This document shows, piece by piece, positions 46,585 to 54,800 of a stretch of DNA of 64,000 nucleotides. The translations under genes and the position numbers were made by a program. Origin of the DNA: Hydractinia symbiolongicarpus (Eukaryota > Cnidaria > Hydrozoa > Anthoathecata > Hydractiniidae); assembly GCF_029227915.1 (NCBI RefSeq), contig NC_079875.1, positions 31,563,501 to 31,627,500 on the forward strand, given 5' to 3'. Every line of letters begins with the position of its first letter. Position 1 is the first letter of the stretch. The notes under the pieces were generated by a model. It ran no database searches and was not told where the DNA came from. It saw only the letters and a program-made list of their open reading frames with translations.

Positions 46585-47574
46585 TTACCACTCTTTTACA
46601 TGCTCCGGAGGTACCTCGGCATCCTCTGGTATTAGCATCAATTCATTCGCCACAAAGCTTCTATTAGGCCCTCCATCAAGATAGTAGAGGAGACGGGTAC
46701 CTGTCACAATACGGTCGAGTCTGTACGTTCTCTTGCTCTACCGGTCGTCTGCTGCGCGTCTTTTAGCATCTCCGTACTCTTCTCCGGGCTGCAGAAGGTA
46801 CAAGTACAAGACGTCATCAGGTAGAGGCTTTTCGTCCTGTTGCTGCTCGCCTTTCGTAAGCGGGACCTCATCCATCTTGATCGCTTTAGAAGGTTTCATA
46901 CCAATCATGAGCGTCATGCTATTGTTCAGACTTTTCACGATAGTATACAGGTGTTTAATCCATGTGGTACTAGTTTCGTCAGAGGCAAGCTCTTGCGCAT
47001 CTTGAGGCTTAAACAGCCTCTCGGCGAGCACCTTGTTGTAGCTCTCGACGAACGCCGTGAAAGTATGGTGGTATTTGGTAGTTCCTCTCTTTATCTCGAC
47101 ACCCTTAGCCTCTAACAGCTTTGTCACGTCCGACTCGCACTGAAAGGTCTTCGGATAACGCAGAGGTCCTGGCTTGTAAATATCCTTGCGCATGTCAGCG
47201 ACCTCGCTTGCTTTCTTGGTTCTCAATGGTCTTGCCACCTTATACCTCGAAGCCACGTCGATGCCCGTCAAAATGTATTTGTAGATGCTGCCATTGAGTT
47301 TGTCATGGGGCATGTAAAGTAAATCGAATTGGTGCATTTCATTCGGCTTTGTAATTATCAAATGAACGTAATTGATACGCTTGGGGCCTTTAATATGTCT
47401 GAGCCATAAGAGTTGTCGAGTCAGCCAGTGGGTAACTCTCTTCTTAGAGAAACCACTCTGCTCGGAGAGTAGTTTAATGGCTTTCCGTCCAGTCCAGAGA
47501 TGTTCGGGTTGATAATAGATTTGACTTAGCTTTCCGGCTTCTTCAGGCGAAACAACATGCTTTACTTTTGACAT
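46585..47574 (-). pseudogene. Polinton retroviral-type integrase, catalytic motif deleted
   Basis: Inserts the element into host DNA. Of two possible starts, 47574 (MSKVKHVV) follows TATAATAAAT; an in-frame ATG also exists at 47592. The N-terminal helical region (HLWTGRKAIKLL) leads to the first catalytic Asp in MHQFDLLYMPHD. The segment around the second Asp (normally D-N-G-S-E-F) is missing: FQC is followed directly by ESDVTKLL. The third residue, Glu in HHTFTAFVE, is present. TAG at 46738 replaces a likely Trp codon; after it the C-terminal SH3/chromo-like part continues (LLYYLDGGPNRSF, ELMLIPEDAE, HVKEW) to TAA at 46585. The full frame has 330 codons. The enzyme is inactive on two counts. 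Confidence 0.9.
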
Positions 47575-47601
47575 ATTTATTATACATGTCAAAAACGTTC
47601 C

Positions 47602-47999
47602 TTACATATATCTGTACGCTGCAAAACCTAAAAGTGCCAAAGAACCGATAATGAACGTCAGCTTGCCGTCTTTTTGTTGCTTCGAGGGTATATAATAGTC
47701 CGAGAGTTGGGGAGCTTTCTCGATCGTTGCGATAAAATATTCGCGCATGTCTTTGTCTAACTCTTTCAAGTTTTTGCCGGCTTGGCGCTTAAGATCTCGC
47801 TGCTGGTTATACCAATTGATTTTTGCTTGTCTGTCACGTACCCATTGCCTTTGGGCGGCTTGTAATTGTTCGATCGCTTTATCGTGTCTTTTACGCTCTG
47901 CTTCACCATGTTCTGAGAGCTTGGAGAAAGGGAATTTGAACCGCTGAATGCGAGCGCGTTAATCGTTGCACCTGCCACGAGTACACCAATAGTTCCCAT
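47602..47999 (-). pseudogene. Polinton membrane/coiled-coil protein, frameshifted
   Basis: ATG at 47999 lies six bases after the capsid stop. The protein starts MGTIGVLVAGATINALAFSG, a hydrophobic N-terminus. After a frame change near 47930 it continues as a long charged coiled coil (KRHDKAIEQLQAAQRQWVRD) and ends with a second hydrophobic helix (LTFIIGSLALLGFAAYRYM) and TAA at 47602. I have seen this membrane-coil-membrane plan in cnidarian Polintons next to the capsid gene. The function is unknown. Confidence 0.6.
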
Positions 48000-48005
48000 G
48001 TTTAT

Positions 48006-49210
48006 TTAGTATTCCACACTGTGAAATCTACCATCCAACATGTTTAACTGTGCATCTTGAAGCATGTACACATAGCAACGTATATCACCAGTTCCGTCAG
48101 CTTACTTGGTCTTATGTCGGGTAATCCCATTGCTAAGCCTTTGCAGAGGTCTACCACTGCCATGGAGACTGTGATCGGGTGTCGCTCTGATATCAATGAA
48201 TAGGGCGTATCTCTCCGTGAAGAAATGACCGATGGTCAATTCGCTTTCGTGGGATCCGAAAAGTTCAAAGACTTGCTCCAGATGGTCCTTCGGCAACATG
48301 GCGTGGCTATACAATTCATTCGACTCACCCTCGACAGTGATCCAGATCTTTTCGATCTTGGGGTTGTAGAAGACCTCGTTGAGTCCGCTATAGGCCTTCA
48401 CTTTCCCCGAGTCTACGAACAACAGTAGGACGCCTTTTAGAGACTTGGCAGGAGTGTCGATCTGGAGTTTGTATGAGGTGTCGGCTTTTTCATTGTCACC
48501 ACTTTGCTGCGAAGGATCCTTTCGTAGGGCAAGGCTAATATCGAGTATCTGGACATCATAGCGCTTGCGAGGCCCTCGTTTGTCACTTTATCAAACTGTA
48601 AGCAAATGTTGGTAATTTTATAAGCACTATCAGCGGGGCTTAGCTGTCGTGCTTCCAACTGCAGCCGTACCAGCATCTTTGATGACTTGGTAGTGGGGTG
48701 AAAAATATATTAAGAACTGCAGCCTGTCGTATAATCCAGCTGGATAGAATGGTAGATCCCTCGTAAGTTCGAACATCTTGCCCAGGGGGATGCAAAAAGT
48801 ATTTCCATATGCCGCCACGATCGCCTTTTCCTCGTTGTTCCCTACATGGTCGCTAGCTTTTACTTGGAGGGCTCTTATCGTTCCATCATTGGGATTGATA
48901 CCTTCTAGAATTAGGTTGTTATCACGCTCAAATTTGGGCAGCCACAGATCCCGATACACTGCTAGGGTGTTGTAGTCCGAGATGTTCTGGATTTCCTGAC
49001 CGTTCAAGCTGATGCGAAGGTTTTGAACCAGGGCCTTACCAATGTTGCTAACGATGATGCGTTTGGTATTGGTACCTGTTTGAGAGATCCGGGAAAAACT
49101 ATATCATTCTGACCCATGTTTGGTATGTCCACGTACAAGTCCTTGTTCTGAATGATCGTGCTGGGGACATGGGAGACTTTAACACCCTGTTTCTTGCCAA
49201 TTTATCCAAT
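48006..49210 (-). pseudogene. Polinton major capsid protein, 5' end deleted, frameshifted
   Basis: Coding remnants run through several frames: GVKVSHVPSTII and IPNMGQNDIVFPGS, then RIISLNG-type strands (RISLNGQEIQNISDYN, VYRDLWLPKFERDN), FYPAGLYDRLQF, YKITNICLQFDKVTNEGLAS, FYNPKIEKIWITVEG, ERYALFIDIR and LHGSGR, ending near CYVYMLQDAQLN with TAA at 48006. Alternating beta strands and these motifs match what I know of the large double-jelly-roll capsid proteins of Polintons. About 90 N-terminal residues are missing, and the sequence joins directly to an oppositely oriented gene at about 49205. Several frameshifts break it. Confidence 0.75.
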
Positions 49211-49788
49211 ATATGAAGACTTTACGCCAGAGGAAGACATTCAATATAAGCCCGAGAATTTCAGTAGCGAGATCCTTTGAGCCAAGGATTTTTCCGGATC
49301 AAGTACTATGCCCTCAACACGTTCACGATCCGGCCTCACTGACACCACGACTCTCACGGCAAGGCAGGGGCTACTAAAAGGGGATGCAGGAGATGATAGA
49401 ACTTTGGCTGAAAAACTTAGGATCCTGTTCAAAGAGCAGGGTATTTTTTATAGCCAATATCGTCTCCGCTGTTGGTCTCCTGATTTCAACCATCGTGCTC
49501 GCCGTTACGGGAGGTGGAGGTGCGGCTAGAGGAGGTAGTGCTGAAGGAATTACTGGTAGCAAGGCGTTCGTTTAAAAACAGCTTGAAAAGCTCGGGCGCT
49601 TTCTCAAATACCTAGCAGGCAAAGCGGGTGCGGCACTGCCGGACATTATTGGTAGCGTGGTGTCGGCCTTTTTCAGGGTTGCAGCGAGAGCCGTCGAGTT
49701 CGCAGCAAAGCACTTGTACATGGCCATGGCTGCTGCTGTGGGTATCGTGGTGGCTTACGTCGAGTCTAAGAGGGGGAAAAGGTCGTAA
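49205..49788 (+). pseudogene. Long Polinton structural-type protein, start and middle deleted
   Basis: The N-terminal part begins without an ATG (YEDFTPEEDIQYKPENFSS), has TGA in place of a Glu codon (about 49278), and continues RSRSGLTDTTTLTARQGLLK and AEKLRILFKEQ. The frame then shifts into hydrophobic sequence (VSAVGLLISTIVLAVTGGG), an in-frame TAA near 49573, and a C-terminal segment rich in Ala/Gly with two membrane-like helices (AMAAAVGIVVAYVESKRGKR). Relatives have several hundred coiled-coil residues between these parts, so a large in-frame segment has been lost. It is probably a virion or membrane component. Confidence 0.6.
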
Positions 49789-49831
49789 ATTCACGTCTAA
49801 TTTGTTGATCAACAGATTAGACTTACTTCCA

Positions 49832-50732
49832 CTAAATATATGTGGTAATCAATCCTATCCCCACCGTGATAATGGTAGCTTTGGTATCATCATGTTTTTG
49901 AGCTTTGCCAAGGAGGTCGATCCCTATTTCTTGCTTTGGCGATTGATGTTTCAACGATTCGATAGTCTGCCTCGGAGGTGTAGTGAATGATGCCTCTTGT
50001 TTAACAGCATGGTCCATGGTGTTCAGATTTAGCTCTACACCTACACCTATGTTAAAGGGCGCGATTAAAACGTTGTTGTTATACCCCACAATCTTTCCAA
50101 TGCGGCGGTCCATGTTGGAGGGAAGCATGTAAACGCTGGCCATCACGGCAAAATTTACTGGAGTCAGTGCATACTAGAGCACCATTTGGAACTCGGTTAT
50201 GTCTTGGCCCACGTTTCTGTGACGTTGAACCATGGCCTTGAATTTCTGCAGGAGGATCTGCCTAGCCGTGAAGTTATCGGCATTAGAAGCTAGGATTGAG
50301 GCCTTGGCACTTGCTTGGGATCCTAGTAGCAAGATCACGTAAACGCAAATACTCTCACTAAGCTTCATCAACCCCTCCGATGTCAGACCCTGGCTAGTGG
50401 GGATGATAAACTTGGCCTAATCTTCATCAACCTGCGGCCACCATTTGTCAACGATGATACCAGGGCTTTCAACTTGTACAAATCGTTGGGGTCCGCACCA
50501 TATGGATATTCCAATAGTGCAGGGCTTGCCCCTCCCAACTTACATCCACAGGATCGTTCAACAGGGTAGTGGGAACTTTGATGGGGTATTTGGTGAACTG
50601 TGGGAAGGCCACGGAAATATGCTGAGTCGTAGACACGTAGAGGTGCTGATGCTCCAAGTTAGTTACACCAAGAGGCCACTCACCTCTGTTGGACTTGTAC
50701 TTTGCCTTTGGGTTATACGACTAAATACTCAT
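49832..50732 (-). pseudogene. Conserved Polinton protein, possible minor structural protein
   Basis: The start is ATG at 50732, 17 bp from the divergent gene. TAG is codon 4. The frame then gives YKSNRGEWPLGVTNLEHQHL, FPQFTKYPIKVP and DPVDVSWEGQALHYWNI, shifts frame (YGADPNDLYKLKALVSSLTN, GGRRLMK), shifts again (IIPTSQGLTSEGLMKLSES), then has hydrophobic VILLLGSQASAKASILAS, QDITEFQMVL with TAG at 50174, and continues to a C-terminal membrane helix (ATIITVGIGLITTYI). About 290 residues in total. The family is well conserved in cnidarian Polintons as I recall it. Its role is not certain. Confidence 0.55.
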
Positions 50733-50749
50733 CTTTTCTTTAAAGAAAG
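50733..50749. promoter_or_regulatory. 17-bp divergent spacer with a palindrome
   Basis: Only 17 bases separate the ATG of the minus-strand gene (50732) from the ATG of the plus-strand gene (50750). They contain the 14-bp palindrome TTTCTTTAAAGAAA. A shared, symmetrical promoter or leader is the simplest reading, though the core promoters must then overlap the coding regions. Confidence 0.45.
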
Positions 50750-51380
50750 ATGAAGCAGCTGTATACTACAGATATAGAGAACCCTACGATATTTGAGGAT
50801 TACCTAGGGCAGGACACGAGGATAGCTCTGAAATCCATCAGTATTCGACCCACGTGGCTGAATCTCTACAGTAACAAGGAGTTTACCATCCGTAAAGTAG
50901 GGCCTGATCAGACGGTTACTCGATTTGAAATAATGAATGGGTTGTACAAGATCGAGGATTTAGCGAGTATCGTCAACAGTCAGGCAGAGGATAAGATTAA
51001 GCTGTTTGCTTTGAAAAATGGACTCTGCAGACTATATGTCAATGATGGGTACACGGTGGTAATTTTTCGACAGCTTTTAGGTCTACCCTACGATCCCATT
51101 AAAAAATACTATATGAAGGGTGACTACGATTCTTTCTATAGGACTAATGTATACCATAGGTTACGACTTGTTTGCCCTCAATTAGACGAGGATGATTGCC
51201 TACTTGATGGTAAAAAATCCAAGATACAAGCTATGCTTCCGACCAAAGATTTTTGATAACCCTGTATACTTCCCTTTGAAAGGTTCAATAGACAGACTGG
51301 AGTTTATGCTGACGGACGAGCATCATCACCATAAGAACGTTTCGTTTGTTGGAATTAATAAGCATTTTCTTATAGAATAA
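50750..51380 (+). pseudogene. Polinton protein, candidate minor capsid (penton-like), one frameshift
   Basis: Starts MKQLYTTDIENPTIFEDYLG and is rich in predicted beta strands (RIALKSISIRPTWLNLY, FTIRKVG, RFEIMNGLYKIEDLASIV, RLRLVCPQLDEDDC). A run of five T at about 51250 shifts the frame at LPTKDF; the next frame continues DNPVYFPLKGSIDRLEFMLT and DEHHHHKNVSFVGINKHF to a stop at 51380. Size (~209 residues) and beta-rich pattern fit a single jelly-roll minor capsid protein. The assignment is by pattern only. The one-base change lies in a homopolymer, so a sequence error is possible. Confidence 0.5.
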
Positions 51381-51381
51381 A

Positions 51382-51881
51382 ATGACAGATATTGCAAAGC
51401 TTTACCCTCCTTTACCTTCTGCACCCCTGGAGGGTACGGAGGACAGTTCACAAATACACAGACTTAGGAAAATGGAAGAAGTGGAACAATACCTGCGGGC
51501 GGAAATTAGGGAGCGCAACAAACTCACTAAAAAGTTCAAAATGCACGGCACGTGGGCTAGATATATGGATCACGGGTTATTGGCGGTGAGTGTGATAACC
51601 TCAGGCGTTGGCACTGGTACCATGTTATCTGGAATCGGTGTACCATTAGCCGTGGCTATGGGTGGAATTACAATTGCTGTAGGGTTGGGAAAAGCGGGTC
51701 TGCGGAATGCTGGGAAGAGACTGGGCTCTCAAAGTAAAAAGCCTGAGAGCATCAGACTACTAGTGAGCATGCCAGACAACGAACACGCAAAATCGTGGAT
51801 TCGATCAATGAACGGGAGCGACAGCAGCTAGTCGCACAAGGGCGTGAGGAGGCGAAGGTTAAACTACTCAAAAAATTTTAA
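51382..51881 (+). pseudogene. Polinton two-helix membrane protein, late frameshift
   Basis: ATG at 51382 lies two bases after the previous stop, following TATAGAATAAA. It begins MTDIAKLYPPLPSAPLEGTE, with a charged helix to about residue 55, then two hydrophobic segments (LLAVSVITSGVGTGTML and IGVPLAVAMGGITIAVGLG), then a basic region. The frame changes near 51800; the new frame gives INERERQQLVAQGREEAKVK and a stop at 51879. I recall similar proteins with an LYPPLPSAP start from cnidarian Polintons. PPLPSAP resembles late-domain motifs, but that is only a suggestion. Confidence 0.55.
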
Positions 51882-51958
51882 CCACCCGCGTATTCATAAG
51901 AGGTATCTGGTATATACATGGTCTACTGTGTTAATCAAACACACTAGATCAAATACTA

Positions 51959-52237
51959 TTAGGATATACCAACAACTTCACCTGTGTCGCCATCGATCAA
52001 CAAGTCACCATCGTGTATGATAGTTCGCCGTTTTTTGGAGAGCTCTCTCATGTATTGCTCAAAATTTTTCTGCCAAGCGATAGTACAACAAGGTTCGCAA
52101 TAAGGACTGTCTGTTTGGGTCGAAGCATCCTTATACTTGACTTTTCAAATGGCTTCGAGAAGGTCGATTTTGTACATAGTGGAGTACCCCTTAATACCCA
52201 GGACTTTGGCTTGGTTTTTCATTTCCTTAATGTTCAT
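51959..52237 (-). pseudogene. SAP-like Polinton protein, one nonsense codon
   Basis: ATG at 52237 after AAAATAAAT. The first 30 residues (MNIKEMKNQAKVLGIKGYS, then KIDLLEAI) fit a SAP DNA-binding helix pair. TGA at 52145 follows. The rest is cysteine-bearing and charged (YCEPCCTIAWQKNFEQYMRE) and ends DGDLLIDGDTGEVVGIS at TAA 51959. The frame has 93 codons. SAP motifs bind AT-rich DNA; here the role would be in element DNA handling or gene control. Confidence 0.5.
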
Positions 52238-52256
52238 ATTTATTTTGATAAGCCGC

Positions 52257-52518
52257 TTACAATACGGTGAAACCCTCTTCATCATCGGAGTCACTGAAGT
52301 AATAAGTGCTGTAAGAACATACTCAGCCTCAAATCCTTCATCAATTATTCTGGGTTGTCATCTTGATACGCAATGACAAAGCGCTCATCCTTGCCTTTGT
52401 TTGCTGGGATAGAATCACTTACTATGATGTGATGAATGTTCGCATCTTTAATTTTTAATACTTTCGAATTGGCATAAAAATCTTCAGATTTTACAGTTTT
52501 TTCTCCAAATTTCAACAT
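52257..52518 (-). pseudogene. Rightmost Polinton protein, truncated, frameshifted
   Basis: ATG at 52518 follows AATAAAAGG. It encodes MLKFGEKTVKSEDFYANSKV, then HHIIVSDSIPANKGKDERFV and a stop at about 52346. An acidic C-terminus in another frame (STYYFSDSDDEEGFTVL) ends at TAA 52257. Relatives I recall are longer, so the middle is probably deleted. The 42-bp segment 52312-52353 within it recurs inverted outside the right terminal repeat. The function is unknown. Confidence 0.45.
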
Positions 52519-52540
52519 CCTTTTATTTATTAAAAAAACT

Positions 52541-52606
52541 TCAACTAGGGTTTGTTACAGGTGCAGCCTTTGCTTCATCGCGTAATTGTTTTACGGTTAC
52601 ATTCAT
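52541..52606 (-). pseudogene. 21-codon remnant of an inward gene at the right end
   Basis: ATG at 52606 preceded by AATAAAGAA, then VKQLRDEAKA and a stop after 21 codons. It resembles the start of the polymerase gene at the other end (AATAAAGAAATG, LRDQAKAR), so both ends of the element point a SAP-like reading frame inward. Here it is truncated. Confidence 0.4.
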
Positions 52607-52638
52607 TTCTTTATTGCATATTTGAGACTCCAACCTGT

Positions 52639-52747
52639 GGTCATCGAGTAGGGGAAAGTCCCTATATTATGCAATGAAGCGTGACGTCATTTCTAGAGCA
52701 GTTTTACTCATTTGCTATATGATATGCGTGCGCGACTGCGCCAGAAT
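52639..52747 (-). repeat. Polinton right terminal inverted repeat
   Basis: Inverted copy of 40738-40846, differing at about five positions. Its outer end runs without a break into a 42-bp sequence that also occurs inside the element at 52312-52353 in opposite orientation. Confidence 0.9.
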
Positions 52748-53002
52748 AATTGATGAAGGAATTGAGGCTGAGTATGTTCTTAATATGTTTGGTAAAAAAA
52801 ATATTTGGTAAAAACTCCTTGAAGTTTTATGAACTAGTAACTTTTAACAACAAGTCCTATTTAATTTTTTTTTCCTTGCGAAATCTAGCTCTCCGTCTGT
52901 CAGTTAAATTGCGTTCCAAACAAACATGTGTATATTGTTAAAATAAACTAGTTACCCGGGCCATTATCGCCCCATCACGATGATGCCCCGAGCAATCAAA
53001 CG

Positions 53003-53554
53003 ATGAACAAAAACTGCCCCTGTTGCACGATGACGAAAAGCCTGCCAAACAGATGGAATCAGTTACCTGATGAAATCATAAAGATGATCCTTGTACAAGC
53101 TTCCACAAAATCCCTTACATCGTTCAATCATATTTCTTTGACATGCCATTGTTTCAAAAAAATCCTTGTAAGAAGGAAAGATCGAGTGCTACCAATATTA
53201 CATTTGTTATTTAATGACAAAGCACGGAATGAATTAAAGAGATATAATGGAAAAGTCAAAATAAGCACCCGAAAGTTTACAAAATTATTTGGAGCGCACT
53301 TTGAGGTATTAAAGAAAATTGAATACATGGTGAACAGTCAGAAATGGAAGTCATCTTGGCTTTTACTAGGGCCAAAAAGTAATTCTATGCTCCAGGTTCG
53401 GAAGACATACTGGAAAAATATAACTAGCCCTATCTTAATCAAAGATAATCAACCAATTGTGTCGTCAGATGTTGAAAAGGAGAGCCAAAAAAGATTTGGA
53501 CCAAAAATGATCAATATTTTCTCAAAATTAAAGATAGAGCAATCCTTAATTTGA
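53003..53554 (+). CDS. F-box-like protein
   Basis: The frame encodes 183 residues. An N-terminal CPCC is followed by NQLPDEIIKMILVQASTKSL and HISLTCHCFKKIL, which fits an F-box (LPdEi...il...l......l..v.k.f..i), the motif that recruits substrates to SCF ubiquitin ligases through Skp1. The remainder is basic, with no repeat or substrate-binding domain. The frame is open back to about 52963 without another ATG, so it may be an exon after an acceptor at ...AACTAG. AATAAA lies at 53774. Some viral and transposon proteins also carry F-boxes, so host origin is not proven. Confidence 0.5.
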   Translation: MNKNCPCCTMTKSLPNRWNQLPDEIIKMILVQASTKSLTSFNHISLTCHCFKKILVRRKDRVLPILHLLFNDKARNELKRYNGKVKISTRKFTKLFGAHFEVLKKIEYMVNSQKWKSSWLLLGPKSNSMLQVRKTYWKNITSPILIKDNQPIVSSDVEKESQKRFGPKMINIFSKLKIEQSLI

Positions 53555-53773
53555 AAAGTGCTTGTTTGAATGACCGTATCATGGATACCGCGCATAAATT
53601 GATATGCAAAACACTTGGCGAAGAAAAAAATACACACTAAACAACTCTTTCAGAAAAGACATCACAAATTACCAAGAGATCTTTTTTTCATTTTGATCTT
53701 AGTCTTATTCTAAAAAACCTTTGTTACGTTTTCTTCCATTTCTATTAATATTTGACGTTTTTTAGGATTTATA

Positions 53774-53819
53774 AATAAAAGACACCTTATACTTACCCCA
53801 CGGATGCAGTGTCTTTATT
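53774..53819. promoter_or_regulatory. Inverted repeat with AATAAA on both strands
   Basis: AATAAAAGACAC at 53774 is mirrored by GTGTCTTTATT ending at 53819, so a poly(A) signal hexamer occurs on each strand within a stem. It lies 220 bases after the F-box-like stop. It could terminate convergent transcripts, but no minus-strand gene is evident here. Confidence 0.4.
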
Positions 53820-54198
53820 CTTTCTTATTTTTATTAATTTGTAACTTTGCTAGGATTTCGAGAAAAAAAATCTTATCTACTGTACTTCATATTCTGTAGT
53901 CACGTGTTTTTTACAACAAGTTTTGTCACTTCCCGCCGATTAACTTTGAAAATTGTTAAATTCTACTAGATCTTTCAATTCTCTAAAACCTCTATTTTTA
54001 TTTTCAGTCCAAAGCACAAATTTACGTCAAAAAATGCAAAAAACGTTTGCTCAAAAATTTTTTAGTTAAGGTAAAAAATTCGGGGAAAGATCATGGTCCG
54101 GTTGAAAAAGTCGGGGAAAACTTTGGTCATCTAAATTTAGTAACTGAACCAACTTTCTACTGTTTTATCCCAAAAAAAAATATAAGGGAATCAAAATA

Positions 54199-54350
54199 AA
54201 CTGGGGGAGTTATTATTTCCTAGGCAATGTTGATTCTAGGGGGTAACAATTCACTAGTTTATTATGACTGGGGAGTTATTATTAACTAGTTTATCTCAAC
54301 TGGAGGGTCAATATAAACTAGTTTATTATAACTGGGGAATCATTATTTAG
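54199..54350. repeat. Degenerate tandem repeat
   Basis: About four imperfect copies of a motif combining ACTGGGGAGTTATTATT with AACTAGTTTAT, with irregular spacing of 30-70 bp. Confidence 0.55.
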
Positions 54351-54478
54351 TGGAGTTAAAAATTCCGGTGACCTCGGATACTTTCTCACAAACACTGCTT
54401 TATATTCTGTAACCAAACAAATAAAAGAATGAAATAAAATCTTACCAACCAAATGAGATGACAAACACGCAAGCCTAA

Positions 54479-54800
54479 ACACGCCCCCCTCGAATAGACG
54501 CCCCTCTCATAAGGGGCGTTTTTTTCGAGGCGATTGTAAAAGTACTTTTTTCCTAAATCATAAAATTAAGGTTGGAAATTTAGTTTTTCGCTTTTAGAGA
54601 ATGAATTATTCTCTAAAACATGTGAATATCTTCTATTTTCTGTTGTGAAGATATATATTATATAGGTATCCTTAAAAACTGCAAAAGAGACGAAGGGTAA
54701 AAAATTTAATAAACGCCCCCCTCTTTTAAACGCCCCCCTTCGAATATACGACCCCCAAAAATGTCGAAAAATTTAATAAACGCCCCGGGCGTTTATTCGA
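54479..54800. repeat. Hairpin-rich ACGCCCC element
   Basis: CCTCGAATAGACGCCCCT pairs with AGGGGCG...TTCGAGG around 54487-54530. Further on ACGCCCCCC occurs three more times, and AATAAACGCCC, C, GGGCGTTTATT forms a 23-bp palindrome at 54775-54797. The pattern suggests a small palindromic element or its tandem remains. Confidence 0.55.

Larger units (their letters stand above)
40738..52747. mobile_element. Polinton/Maverick element, decayed, 12.0 kb
   Basis: Inverted repeats of 109 bp bound a block with the Polinton gene set: protein-primed DNA polymerase B, retroviral-type integrase, packaging ATPase, major capsid protein and small conserved proteins. Genes left of 46.5 kb run rightward; right of it the order is mixed, with integrase and capsid on minus. 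Full elements are usually 15-20 kb or more and also encode a cysteine protease, which I cannot find. At least ten nonsense or frameshift lesions and several internal deletions show that this copy is dead. The normal 6-bp target duplication is not visible; the right flank is rearranged. Confidence 0.93.
52312..52782. repeat. 42-bp inverted copies inside and outside the right Polinton end
   Basis: 52312-52353 and 52741-52782 are reverse complements with one mismatch. The outer copy starts exactly at CCAGAAT, which is also the end of the terminal repeat. A template switch or inversion at this 7-bp overlap is the simplest explanation. Confidence 0.75.
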
